Source: Gammaproteobacteria bacterium
GTDB lineage: Bacteria > Pseudomonadota > Gammaproteobacteria > Pseudomonadales > Azotimanducaceae
DNA: 64,000 nucleotides
Assembly: GCA_002690865.1 (NCBI GenBank)
Contig: NZGG01000037.1
Span: 83,425-147,424 of the forward strand
Direction: 5' to 3'
Both the position numbers and the translations under genes were made by a program. Shown in pieces: positions 9,295 through 17,744 of this stretch (its first letter is position 1; each line of letters begins with the position of its first letter). The notes under the pieces are model-generated. The model searched no databases, was not told where the DNA came from, and saw nothing but the letters and a program-made list of their open reading frames with translations.

Positions 9295-10104
9295 TTACCT
9301 CGTCACAACAGAAACATCATAACCGACTGCGAGTTTACCCGGATCTAAAATCTTCAAGGAAAACCTAACCTCAGTACCCGCAGGAATAAATCTTAGATCC
9401 TTAAAATCGCCATCAAGATATTCCTCAGCCCAGAAGATTCGTCCCGCCATAGATGCGCCGCTAGAATTATAAAACTCTAGCTTAATTCCTGGAAATCTTT
9501 GTCTAAATACTGCAGAGTTTTGGATAATAGCATCGACAATAAGCGCTTTTGGGTTGTCAGGATCTGACCTAATCAATAAGTCGCCTACTTTCAAAGATTT
9601 TAGATCACTAAAATCAGCTAAATGGCACCCCAACAGAGCGCATAACTCTGTCGCATAAATACGATAATTCGGATCAGCAGCATAGCGGTCAAAATTAAAA
9701 TATAAATATTGGGCAAAGCCTAGAAGGAGAAATAGAATGCTGATTCCCCAACATGCCCCGGACACTTTGGAATCTGACTGAGTCATTGGTAACAGATCGT
9801 AAGAATCATCAATATCTTTAATGTCAATTACCTGAAAATCGATTTCGTCAAATTTTGTATGCCTATCTGTATACTTTGATTCTCTCCAACTCGACTGGTC
9901 TTGCTCACCATGCAAATGAAACTCTTGACTATCCTTGGAGGCTTCTTCTGAAACCTCCGGACCATCTTTCTTTATATCTGAAGTCGCATAAAATATTGTA
10001 AAGCATGAGCCACAACGCAATGCCCCATTAGCTGCAAGCAGTTGTTCCTTAGAGACCCGAAATACAGTCGTACACTTAGGACAAGTCTTTGTATTCGTTG
10101 TCAT
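9295..10104 (-). CDS. Zinc-ribbon and DUF3426 membrane protein
   Basis: The protein has an MJ0042-type zinc ribbon at the N-terminus (CPKC…CGSC, about residues 8-30), an acidic linker, one transmembrane helix (ISILFLLLGFAQYLYF) and a C-terminal DUF3426 domain with FxxLKxxKVGDL-like and FYNSSG motifs. Its function is unknown; proteins of this type sit next to prmA in many proteobacteria. I chose the ATG at 10104, which overlaps the prmA stop (ATGA); an earlier in-frame start at 10140 lies inside prmA and adds 12 residues that do not look like the family. Length 269 residues. Confidence 0.85.
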   Translation of the reverse strand: MTTNTKTCPKCTTVFRVSKEQLLAANGALRCGSCFTIFYATSDIKKDGPEVSEEASKDSQEFHLHGEQDQSSWRESKYTDRHTKFDEIDFQVIDIKDIDDSYDLLPMTQSDSKVSGACWGISILFLLLGFAQYLYFNFDRYAADPNYRIYATELCALLGCHLADFSDLKSLKVGDLLIRSDPDNPKALIVDAIIQNSAVFRQRFPGIKLEFYNSSGASMAGRIFWAEEYLDGDFKDLRFIPAGTEVRFSLKILDPGKLAVGYDVSVVTR

Positions 10105-10967
10105 TCTCGTGTTGGATTTTTGAGATGTACTAATTCCCAACCATCATTAGTACAAGAATTACATACTTCGAAAGATTTATAGGCCTGCAGAACTGATTTC
10201 CGTTGGGACTCCATAATACCTGACAATACAAGACTCCCTCTTGGTAAAACTGATCGCTTCAGTGGCTCACTGAGAGCGATCAAAGGTTCGGATAAAATAT
10301 TCGCAATCACAATATCAAAGCGGCCTAAAGGCTTGTGCCCCAACAAAGCTGAGATGTCACTAGCTTTATTTTTTTTAGCATTTTCTTCTGTAGCCGCAAT
10401 AGCTTGTGGGTCATTGTCTATCGCTACAACATTCCTAGCTCCAAGCAAGTATGCTGCAATAGCTAAGACACCAGACCCGCACCCAAAGTCAAGCAAACTA
10501 GATTCTCTAAGATTTGCTTCAGACAACCACTCCAGACAAAGTCTCGTAGTACTGTGACTACCGGTTCCAAAGGCAAGGCCAGGATCTAAATTGACTATTA
10601 CAGCATCATCATCAGAAACATTCATCCCGTTTGGGCATATCCATAAGCGACGACCAAACTGCGTTGGTTCAAAATATTTTAGCCACTCTCTCTCCCAAAC
10701 GCGGTCTAAGAGATTTTCATAACCAACTAAGCTAAATCCATTAGTAAGGATTTTCTCGTTTATTCTAACAATATCTAATTCATCAGAGAATAATGCAGAC
10801 ATGCGTACGGTAGGCCAGATAGGCGTTTCTCCATATCCTGGCTCATAAAGCGGATCATCACTACCGTCAGCGATAGTGACAGAAAGCGCACCTAAAAACC
10901 AAAACAAATCCTCTAGCTCAATACTTCGCTGTTTTTTAGTTTCTACGGTAACATTGAACCAACTCAT
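10101..10967 (-). CDS. prmA: Ribosomal protein L11 methyltransferase PrmA
   Basis: PrmA trimethylates several amino groups of ribosomal protein L11. The 288-residue protein has the substrate-binding N-terminal domain (MSWFNVTVE, DGSDDPLYEP) and a Rossmann methyltransferase domain: DPGLAFGTGSHSTT, LLDFGCGSGVLAIAA, DNDPQAI and the catalytic-loop NILSEPL. The start overlaps the end of accC by four bases and its stop overlaps the DUF3426 gene, so the three are a tight translational unit. Confidence 0.95.
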   Translation of the reverse strand: MSWFNVTVETKKQRSIELEDLFWFLGALSVTIADGSDDPLYEPGYGETPIWPTVRMSALFSDELDIVRINEKILTNGFSLVGYENLLDRVWEREWLKYFEPTQFGRRLWICPNGMNVSDDDAVIVNLDPGLAFGTGSHSTTRLCLEWLSEANLRESSLLDFGCGSGVLAIAAYLLGARNVVAIDNDPQAIAATEENAKKNKASDISALLGHKPLGRFDIVIANILSEPLIALSEPLKRSVLPRGSLVLSGIMESQRKSVLQAYKSFEVCNSCTNDGWELVHLKNPTRE

Positions 10968-12280
10968 TCAAACAACCGAGTGAGAAATTGTGTATTAAAC
11001 ACTCCATCCAAAAAGCTCTTATTCCGAATAACTTCCAAAAGTCTATCTTTGTTCGTACTAATTCCCGAGATCTTTAGCTCCTCTAGCATACGGTCCATCT
11101 TTTTGATGCTGCCAGATCGACTTAAATCCCAAGCTATAAGCTTAGCGATAAGAGAATCAAACTGATGTGGAACGACATAACCGCCATAAAGATGCGAATC
11201 CACCCTCACACCCGAACCACCAGGAAATATGACGGTAGAAACCAATCCAGGACAAGGATGATAATCTTTATCCTCAGCATTGACCCTACATTCCATTGCA
11301 CAGCCCTGAAAACTTATCGAATCCTGATAAAAAGGTAGACTGTTGTTATCTGCAATCATGAGTTGGAGTTCTACCAAATCTCGTCCCGAAATCAACTCAG
11401 ATACAGGGTGCTCCACCTGGATACGGGTATTCATTTCAACAAAATAGAACTCACCATCCTGGTATAGAAACTCCAGTGTGCCTGCATTCCTATATCTTAA
11501 TTCTGCGACCGCCCCGACGGTCAAACTACAAATATTTTCGGTTTCCTCATTAGTCAGACCCGAGGCAGGCGCCTCCTCAATGAGCTTTTGCTGACGCCGT
11601 TGGATAGAGCACTCGCGAGTACCAAAATGAATCACATTACCCAGGCCATCGCCAAAGATCTGCACTTCTATATGTCGAGCATCGTCTAAAAATTTTTCTA
11701 AGTAAACAGAATCATCTCCAAAAAAACCCTTTGCCTCTGCCTTCGCGCTAATAACCGCTCCAACCAGTTCAGATTCATTCTTGACGACTCTAATACCTTT
11801 CCCTCCACCACCAAGAGCCGCTTTAACCACAACAGGGAAACCAAGATCTCTAGCTATTCCCATGGCGACATTAGGATCAGAAACTTCTACTTCAGAACCT
11901 GGCACTGGATTCAAGCCCAGTTTGCGAAAAGTATGTCTCGCTTTTATTTTATCTCCCATTTCGGCAATTTGGAGGGGTGTGGGACCGATAAAAATTAAGC
12001 CTTCGTCCTCCGTCATCTGACAAAATTCTTGGTTCTCGGCTAAAAATCCGTACCCAGGATGAACCGCATCACACCCAGAAATTTTTGCTGCCGAGACTAA
12101 ATCTTGTGCACAAAGATAATCATTTTCGCTTACGCAGAAAATTTCGTCTGTATGCCTTAGATGAAGTAAATCTTTATCAACAGCAGCATAGGCTCCCACA
12201 GTTTTGATTCCCAACTCGCGACAAGTTCTTTGTACGCGAAGGGCTATCTCTCCCCGGTTAGCGATAAGAACTTTTTGCAT
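10964..12280 (-). CDS. accC: Biotin carboxylase AccC
   Basis: AccC carboxylates biotin on AccB using ATP and bicarbonate, the first half of the acetyl-CoA carboxylase reaction that starts fatty acid synthesis. It has the biotin carboxylase N-domain (KVLIANRGEIALR, HPGYGFLAEN), ATP-grasp residues (GGGGKGIRVV, ECSIQRRQQK), the active-site EMNTRIQVEHPVSE, and the C-domain. At 438 residues it is about ten shorter than E. coli AccC. It follows accB after 59 bases and overlaps prmA by four. Confidence 0.96.
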   Translation of the reverse strand: MQKVLIANRGEIALRVQRTCRELGIKTVGAYAAVDKDLLHLRHTDEIFCVSENDYLCAQDLVSAAKISGCDAVHPGYGFLAENQEFCQMTEDEGLIFIGPTPLQIAEMGDKIKARHTFRKLGLNPVPGSEVEVSDPNVAMGIARDLGFPVVVKAALGGGGKGIRVVKNESELVGAVISAKAEAKGFFGDDSVYLEKFLDDARHIEVQIFGDGLGNVIHFGTRECSIQRRQQKLIEEAPASGLTNEETENICSLTVGAVAELRYRNAGTLEFLYQDGEFYFVEMNTRIQVEHPVSELISGRDLVELQLMIADNNSLPFYQDSISFQGCAMECRVNAEDKDYHPCPGLVSTVIFPGGSGVRVDSHLYGGYVVPHQFDSLIAKLIAWDLSRSGSIKKMDRMLEELKISGISTNKDRLLEVIRNKSFLDGVFNTQFLTRLFE

Positions 12281-12339
12281 GATGCTGAAACCTAACTAAG
12301 GGAAAAATATTAAGAAACTAGGGAGAAACATATCGAAAT

Positions 12340-12759
12340 TTAGATAACGGTGAATAATGGTTGATCAAACTGAACTGCTTCTCCATTACCTACAAGTATC
12401 GCCTCGATGGTGCCTGAAACTTCTGATCGTATTTGATTCATCATCTTCATGGATTCAATAATACACAAAGTATCACCCACAGTGATTCGGTCACCAACTT
12501 CCACAAATGGAGGTGAACTTGGTGAGGCGGCACGATAAAAAGATCCGACCATCGGTGCGTTCACCGTATTCCCTTCAACAGTCCCTATCGCTATAGGTTT
12601 CAGCCCATCGGCTCTGGACTCCTCCCCTGGTGAGACTATATTCTGGCGTGCTGTTTGTCGGGAGATCCTAACACTATCTCCACCTTCTTTGACTTCAATT
12701 TCTGACAGGCCTGACTCTTCCATCAGCTCAATCAGTTTCTTGACTTTTCTTATATCCAT
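12340..12759 (-). CDS. accB: Biotin carboxyl carrier protein AccB
   Basis: AccB carries the biotin moved between the carboxylase and carboxyltransferase sites of acetyl-CoA carboxylase. The N-terminal region (MDIRKVKKLIELMEESGLSE) and a short linker lead to the biotinyl domain with the thumb (PMVGSFYRA) and the biotin site ESMKMMNQI. The residue before the M-K-M core is serine, where E. coli has alanine (EAMKM), a common variation. At 139 residues it has a shorter Pro/Ala linker than E. coli (156). aroQ lies eight bases upstream. Confidence 0.96.
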   Translation of the reverse strand: MDIRKVKKLIELMEESGLSEIEVKEGGDSVRISRQTARQNIVSPGEESRADGLKPIAIGTVEGNTVNAPMVGSFYRAASPSSPPFVEVGDRITVGDTLCIIESMKMMNQIRSEVSGTIEAILVGNGEAVQFDQPLFTVI

Positions 12760-12767
12760 TATTCCAC

Positions 12768-13199
12768 CTACAATCTACTTAGAGCGGCTTGCGCTGCAAG
12801 CAAATAACCCTGGGAGCCTAGTCCAATAATTGAACCAACGGCAATATCTGAAAAAAAGGATCGTTGCCGAAAATCCTCCCTATTATCAATATTAGATAAG
12901 TGCACCTCAATAAAGGGTATTCCAACCCCAAGAAAAGCGTCTCGAAGCGCAATGCTGGTATGAGTAAACGCACCTGGATTGATTATTATAAATGACGTAT
13001 CCAACCTGGATGATTGAACTTTACCTACAAGGTCATGCTCAGCATTAGATTGATAAGCATCAAATTCATGACCAGCAGCTTCTATAACCTCTCTCATTGC
13101 TTGGTTAATAGTCTCTAAATTCTCCGAACCATACAAATTCGGTTCTCGCACTCCCAAAAGGTTTAAGTTCGGACCATGAATTACTCTAATTTTTGACAT
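12768..13199 (-). CDS. aroQ: 3-dehydroquinate dehydratase, type II (AroQ)
   Basis: AroQ converts 3-dehydroquinate to 3-dehydroshikimate in the shikimate pathway, as a dodecamer. The 143-residue product has the family motifs VIHGPNLNLLGVREP with the active-site tyrosine following (LYG), YQSNAEHDLV, INPGAFTHTS and EVHLSN. Other shikimate genes in this window are aroA, aroB and aroK. The position directly before accB-accC is the usual gammaproteobacterial order. Confidence 0.96.
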   Translation of the reverse strand: MSKIRVIHGPNLNLLGVREPNLYGSENLETINQAMREVIEAAGHEFDAYQSNAEHDLVGKVQSSRLDTSFIIINPGAFTHTSIALRDAFLGVGIPFIEVHLSNIDNREDFRQRSFFSDIAVGSIIGLGSQGYLLAAQAALSRL

Positions 13200-13270
13200 A
13201 CCTTCATTTTCCTAGAATATGTGAGCGAAATAAGCTTTTTTTTTAGAACTTATAGTTTTTTTATGCAAAA

Positions 13271-13708
13271 TCAAAAATTAAATGTCCGTCTCTGCTGTGG
13301 ATAACAGAACCCTAATTTCGAGCATCCCTGAAAACTTACAATTAGTTCTTCTTCTAATCTATTTTTTGATGTTAAGGGGAGCCTTACAACCAATTCATCA
13401 AAATAAACTTCAACCTCGCCGAAAAAATCATCATAATGTGGCACCGCCACAGGAATATCTGATTCAACTATATCTAGCGAGAAAGCTAACTTTTCTTTAT
13501 ATAGGTAACAACTAGGGGCAATTAGCCAACGAACCTCTATAAAGTCGCTAGTTTTTTCAAGGGAGAGTTGAAAAGCCACATCGACAGGAGGAATCACAGA
13601 CTTATCTGCCTTTAACAAAGATTTTGATGGGGTTGCTACTAATTCTCCAACGGTAGGCAGTACCATACTCATCATCCAACTGAAAACTAAAAGTTTAGAA
13701 AAACTCAT
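13271..13708 (-). CDS. Stand-alone DsbD alpha (N-terminal) domain protein
   Basis: The protein has a signal peptide and then a DsbD N-terminal domain: SCYLYKEKL near residues 66-74 and the redox pair Cys129/Cys135 in FQGCSKLGFCYP, which matches the Cys103/Cys109 pair of E. coli nDsbD. In full-length DsbD this domain passes electrons from the membrane domain to DsbC, CcmG and others. Here it ends right after the redox loop: the eight-helix membrane domain and the thioredoxin-like C-terminal domain are absent, and only 71 bases separate it from aroQ. I prefer the ATG at 13708 (145 residues, good signal peptide); ATG 13729 and TTG 13738 are in frame but run toward the divergent gene. Full dsbD is often upstream of aroQ-accBC, so this looks like a shortened dsbD. 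Confidence 0.8.
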   Translation of the reverse strand: MSFSKLLVFSWMMSMVLPTVGELVATPSKSLLKADKSVIPPVDVAFQLSLEKTSDFIEVRWLIAPSCYLYKEKLAFSLDIVESDIPVAVPHYDDFFGEVEVYFDELVVRLPLTSKNRLEEELIVSFQGCSKLGFCYPQQRRTFNF

Positions 13709-13762
13709 ACACAAAACTCTAACAATCATACAATGCAAGCGAACACGGTCACTAACGGTATT

Positions 13763-14470
13763 ATGCCTCGAATACTAAAACAACACTTTTGCTCAATCTC
13801 AAGTTTATCAGTGTCCTCTTCCATTTACTTCTTATTAGTATGCTGCTCACTAAGCTCATGCCATGGACTTCGAATTAATACTATCGACACAACGAACGTT
13901 CTAACTAACAAAACGGAAACCCTTGCTGATCCTAGGGTGGCAAGATTTCTGTCGTTAGCGGAGGATGCTTTTACTAGGCAACGACTAACCAGCCCGATCG
14001 ATGACAACGCATATTTATGGTATTCACAAGTACTCGCTTTAAACCCAAACAACACCACCGCAAAGCATGGAATTAGTGACATTGTCGAGCAATATTTGAG
14101 CTGGGCCATTAAAACATTTGAAACCGATAGCCTCGTGCGAGCACTTGATTATATTGCCAAGGCAAAGTCTGTAGATGATACGCATTCAAATATCGCATTA
14201 GTCGAAGCAAATATTATAAGCCGATCGTTAATTCTCGAAACCAGCTTTGCGATTAACCAACAGAAATTGGCTTCAAGACATAAATCGGTAAAAGTCCAAA
14301 TGCGAGATATCGCAATGGAAATTGATCGACTTAATGCTCGCGTAGTAATTCAGGCAAGAAGCGATATCGAGGGAAGGTGGATTTATAAACAACTCAATTT
14401 CCATAGCACAATGCGTATAAGGGCTACTTTTAAAATTAGTCAATCTCCTCAAGTAACACTCCACTACTGA
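13763..14470 (+). CDS. Putative lipoprotein with helical repeats, unknown function
   Basis: I do not recognise a named family. A hydrophobic N-terminus ends in a possible lipobox (SLSSC), so the product is probably a lipoprotein. The rest is mostly helical, with TPR-like features (DNAYLWYSQVLALNPNNTTAK, SLVRALDYIAKAKSVDD). It lies just ahead of a DUF2333 gene, and the two probably act together. Start choice is uncertain: the ATG at 13763 leaves 54 bases for divergent promoters, whereas the ATG at 13733 adds ten residues and almost touches the dsbD-like gene. Confidence 0.6.
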   Translation: MPRILKQHFCSISSLSVSSSIYFLLVCCSLSSCHGLRINTIDTTNVLTNKTETLADPRVARFLSLAEDAFTRQRLTSPIDDNAYLWYSQVLALNPNNTTAKHGISDIVEQYLSWAIKTFETDSLVRALDYIAKAKSVDDTHSNIALVEANIISRSLILETSFAINQQKLASRHKSVKVQMRDIAMEIDRLNARVVIQARSDIEGRWIYKQLNFHSTMRIRATFKISQSPQVTLHY

Positions 14471-14478
14471 AGTCCTGA

Positions 14479-15552
14479 GTGATAGATTATAAGCTATATG
14501 TATTCAATTCTATGACCATAAAAAAGATGCTAGACATTCGGACTCGAATAAAGAAAGAGACGCAGGCAGCAGGAATACCTTGGAGTGCGGGCATACTATT
14601 GATTGTCGCGTCGTCAATAATTGCTGTCCTAGGCTTCATCTGGAATAAAGAAGAAGAACTATTTGAGGTCGAAAACATCACCTCACAAGTTCTTGCAACG
14701 AATCAAGCAACTAAAGTGACCGGTAGCACTACTGTAGCTGTAATGATTGAAATTTCTAACAGACTATTAGGGAAACGCGGTGGCTACATCAGTAACGACA
14801 TTGTGCCTCCAGGAGTATGGATGGATAACGTACCTAACTGGGAATTTGGCGTCCTAGTGCAACTTCGCGATATGGCTAGAACAATGAGAAATAATTTTTC
14901 TCGATCGCAATCGCAATCGATGGAGAATCCTGCATTGGTGGTGGCTGAGAATCAATTCTACTTTGATAGTAACAGTTGGATGTTACCCGCAACCGAATCT
15001 GAGTACCGGAAAGGAATCCGAGAATTGAACACCTATCTTGTCAGACTGGGTAGTACAGACGAAACAGATGCTCAATTTTATGCGCGAGCAGACAATCTTG
15101 GGATTTGGCTGTCTGAAGTAGAAACCCGCCTTGGAAGCCTATCTCAGCGGCTCAGCGCAAGTATAGGAAAACGCCAAATCAACACATCTCTTGCAGGCGA
15201 TTCAGCAGCCAAACAGTCAACCAATACAAGTATGGAAATACAGGTTAAAACGCCTTGGCTTGAACTTGACGATATCTTTTATGAAGCACGAGGCACAACA
15301 TGGGGACTAATTCATTTGCTAAAAGCAATCGAAATTGACTTTCAAGACGTTTTAGAAAAAAAGAATGCTTCTGTCAGTCTCCAGCATATTATTCGCGAAC
15401 TTGAGGCAAGTCAGGAAACCCTTTGGAGTCCTGTTGTCCTCAACGGAAGTGGCTTTGGTATTGTGGCTAACCACTCACTCGTGATGGGTTCACATATATC
15501 AAGAGCTAATGCAGCCATTATCGAACTGCGAAGATTACTTGAAGATGGATAA
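14479..15552 (+). CDS. DUF2333 family inner-membrane protein
   Basis: The protein is anchored by one helix near residues 38-54 (SAGILLIVASSIIAVLGFI) with a large periplasmic part. The family signature is strong: RGGYISNDIVPPGVWMDN, NWEFGVLVQLRD, YFDSNSWMLP, and LDDIFYEARGTTWGLIHL. The function of DUF2333 proteins is not known. The GTG at 14479 is eight bases after the upstream stop; ATGs at 14512 and 14527 are alternatives, and no clear ribosome site decides between them. Confidence 0.82.
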   Translation: MIDYKLYVFNSMTIKKMLDIRTRIKKETQAAGIPWSAGILLIVASSIIAVLGFIWNKEEELFEVENITSQVLATNQATKVTGSTTVAVMIEISNRLLGKRGGYISNDIVPPGVWMDNVPNWEFGVLVQLRDMARTMRNNFSRSQSQSMENPALVVAENQFYFDSNSWMLPATESEYRKGIRELNTYLVRLGSTDETDAQFYARADNLGIWLSEVETRLGSLSQRLSASIGKRQINTSLAGDSAAKQSTNTSMEIQVKTPWLELDDIFYEARGTTWGLIHLLKAIEIDFQDVLEKKNASVSLQHIIRELEASQETLWSPVVLNGSGFGIVANHSLVMGSHISRANAAIIELRRLLEDG

Positions 15553-15606
15553 TACAATGGTTTTCTATTTGACAACATTTTTGTAACATTAGGCAGCTTT
15601 AATGAT

Positions 15607-15628
15607 CTACTGGGCTAAAATCCAGTAG
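15607..15628 (+). promoter_or_regulatory. Perfect inverted repeat upstream of hppA
   Basis: CTACTGG and CCAGTAG form a 7-base perfect stem around an 8-base loop, 28 bases ahead of the hppA start. No T-run follows, so it is not a typical intrinsic terminator. It could be an operator or a leader hairpin; the role is unknown. Confidence 0.35.
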
Positions 15629-15655
15629 CAAACAACAATCCAACCGGACAACCTT

Positions 15656-17686
15656 ATGAGCAGTTTGACTAATGTGCCACCAATTTTTGGTGTTCTAGGC
15701 CTCGTTTGTGCTTTTATCATATACATCCTAATGACCCGATACGACGAAGGTGAAGATAAGGTCAAGAAGATTGCCGACTCTATACATGAAGGCGCAATGG
15801 CTTTTATGCATAGAGAGTATTCATACCTTCTTATCTTCACGGTAGTGCTATTCCTGATAATTTTGATTACGGATCTAGGAATAAAAACTGCTCTAGCTTT
15901 TGCAGTGGGCGCAATCACATCAGCTGCAGCCGGATACCTGGGTATGTTCGCCGCCACCAAAGCAAATGTCAGAACAACGACTGCAGCCCAAACGAGTGGT
16001 CAATCTGGCGCCCTCACAGTAGCCCTTTATGGTGGATCAATCATGGGATTATGCGTTGCTTCGCTGGGGCTAATTGGGCTAGGTTCTCTATACTGGTATT
16101 TTGGCGGCAACACCGAAACGGCTCATGCTATTCATGGGTTTGGTATGGGTGCGTCATGCGTCGCTCTTTTCTCTAGAGTTGGCGGCGGAATCTATACAAA
16201 AAGTGCCGATGTGGGCGCAGATCTTGTAGGGAAAGTTGAAGCAGGTATCCCAGAGGACGATCCTAGAAACCCCGGTGTTATCGCTGACAATGTTGGAGAT
16301 AATGTTGGAGATATTGCCGGCATGGGTTCGGATATCTTTGAGTCTTATTGTGGTTCTATGATTGCTACTATTGCAATAGCCTCCACACTGGCAATGACGG
16401 CTGAACACGGTGTTACAGCGTTAGCAGCAGATTCAGGAAGAGCTGCTTTAATGTCTCTGCCATTAGGACTGGCGAGTATTGGACTAATTTGCTCCATACT
16501 TGGAATTATTGTGGTTCGTATGATGTCGGGAAGGTCTGCAGAAGCAGCGTTGCATATGGGACATAACGCATCAGCCTTGCTACTAATCATTGGCTCATAC
16601 TTTCTTACTAAATTTATGGGTATAAGTGTAAATATATGGTTTTCCATAATTGCTGGCACGCTTGGAGGAGTAGTAATTGGTTTCGTTACACAGTACTACA
16701 CATCAAAAGGACCAGTAGTGAAGATTGCGGAGGCGGGTAAAACCGGAACAGCCACTGTAATGATTACTGGATTAGCCGTAGGCATGCAATCTGTAGTTAT
16801 ACCGATACTAGGGATCGCTGCGATTATATATGTTTCTACTGAGTTCGCTGGGCTCTATGGGGTTGGTATTGCGGCAGTAGGAATGCTTGCAACCGTCGGT
16901 ATGACGATGGCTCTTGACGCATATGGTCCAGTGGCGGATAACGCTGGTGGTATTGCGGAGATGGGCGGTCTCGGTGAAGAAGTCAGAGCGATTACAGATG
17001 GTTTAGATGAGGTAGGAAATACAACTGCAGCCATTGGTAAGGGGTTCGCGATAGGTGCGGCAGCGCTCGCCGCTTTAGCCATTATAGCCGCATTTGTCGA
17101 AACGATGTCGGCGGCAGATCCATCATTCTCCCTCGAGTTGTCAAATCCAAAAGTACTAGTTGGAATATTTATTGGTGGTGTACTTCCTTTCCTTATTGCA
17201 TCTATAACTATGACTTCTGTTGGAGATGCTGCAATGGAGATGATTGAAGAAATTCGGCGGCAGTTTCGCGAGATTGAGGGTCTTATGGAAGGTAAGGCAG
17301 ATCCGGACCACAACAAATGTATAGAAATTGCTACTAATGCTGCATTGAAGAAAATGATTCTTCCGGGCGTTATTGCTGTTTTCATGCCTCCATTAGTTGG
17401 GTTTCTTCTTGGTGCACAAAGTCTTGGCGGTATGCTAGCGGGTGCTCTCTTGGGCTGCGTTCTGCTTGCGCTCATGATGGCAAACGCTGGTGGTGCATGG
17501 GATAACGCGAAAAAACATGTCGAGAAAGGTAATCTCGGCGGGAAAGGCTCAGAGGTTCATGCTGCAGTTGTCGTTGGAGATACTGTTGGCGACCCATTTA
17601 AAGACACATCGGGGCCCTCTATGAATATCCTTATTAATGTGATGGCAATAGTCAGCCTTGTAATAGCGCCGTTACTATCCTCATAA
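15656..17686 (+). CDS. hppA: Membrane-bound ion-pumping pyrophosphatase HppA
   Basis: HppA couples hydrolysis of pyrophosphate to pumping of H+ or Na+ across the inner membrane. The 676-residue protein has about 16 transmembrane helices, the PPi/Mg site ([18 protein letters not shown] then [12 protein letters not shown]) and the second acidic site near the C-terminus ([14 protein letters not shown]). The determinant of potassium dependence reads [10 protein letters not shown], with Ala where K+-independent enzymes have Lys, so I infer the K+-dependent subfamily, which includes both H+ and Na+ pumps; the ion is not decided. It faces pfp tail to tail. Confidence 0.96.
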   Translation: MSSLTNVPPIFGVLGLVCAFIIYILMTRYDEGEDKVKKIADSIHEGAMAFMHREYSYLLIFTVVLFLIILITDLGIKTALAFAVGAITSAAAGYLGMFAATKANVRTTTAAQTSGQSGALTVALYGGSIMGLCVASLGLIGLGSLYWYFGGNTETAHAIHGFGMGASCVALFSRVGGGIYTKSADVGADLVGKVEAGIPEDDPRNPGVIADNVGDNVGDIAGMGSDIFESYCGSMIATIAIASTLAMTAEHGVTALAADSGRAALMSLPLGLASIGLICSILGIIVVRMMSGRSAEAALHMGHNASALLLIIGSYFLTKFMGISVNIWFSIIAGTLGGVVIGFVTQYYTSKGPVVKIAEAGKTGTATVMITGLAVGMQSVVIPILGIAAIIYVSTEFAGLYGVGIAAVGMLATVGMTMALDAYGPVADNAGGIAEMGGLGEEVRAITDGLDEVGNTTAAIGKGFAIGAAALAALAIIAAFVETMSAADPSFSLELSNPKVLVGIFIGGVLPFLIASITMTSVGDAAMEMIEEIRRQFREIEGLMEGKADPDHNKCIEIATNAALKKMILPGVIAVFMPPLVGFLLGAQSLGGMLAGALLGCVLLALMMANAGGAWDNAKKHVEKGNLGGKGSEVHAAVVVGDTVGDPFKDTSGPSMNILINVMAIVSLVIAPLLSS

Positions 17687-17744
17687 TCAAGTTATTGTTC
17701 AATGTCTCAGTAGCGCATTCTTTGTCTCAAGGACTTTGGATGTA

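Noticed and set aside
16855..17475. 206-codon open frame on the minus strand inside hppA
   Set aside because: It is an antisense shadow of a strongly conserved gene. The translation is low in complexity (Ser, Ala, Pro, Ile rich) and has no family features.
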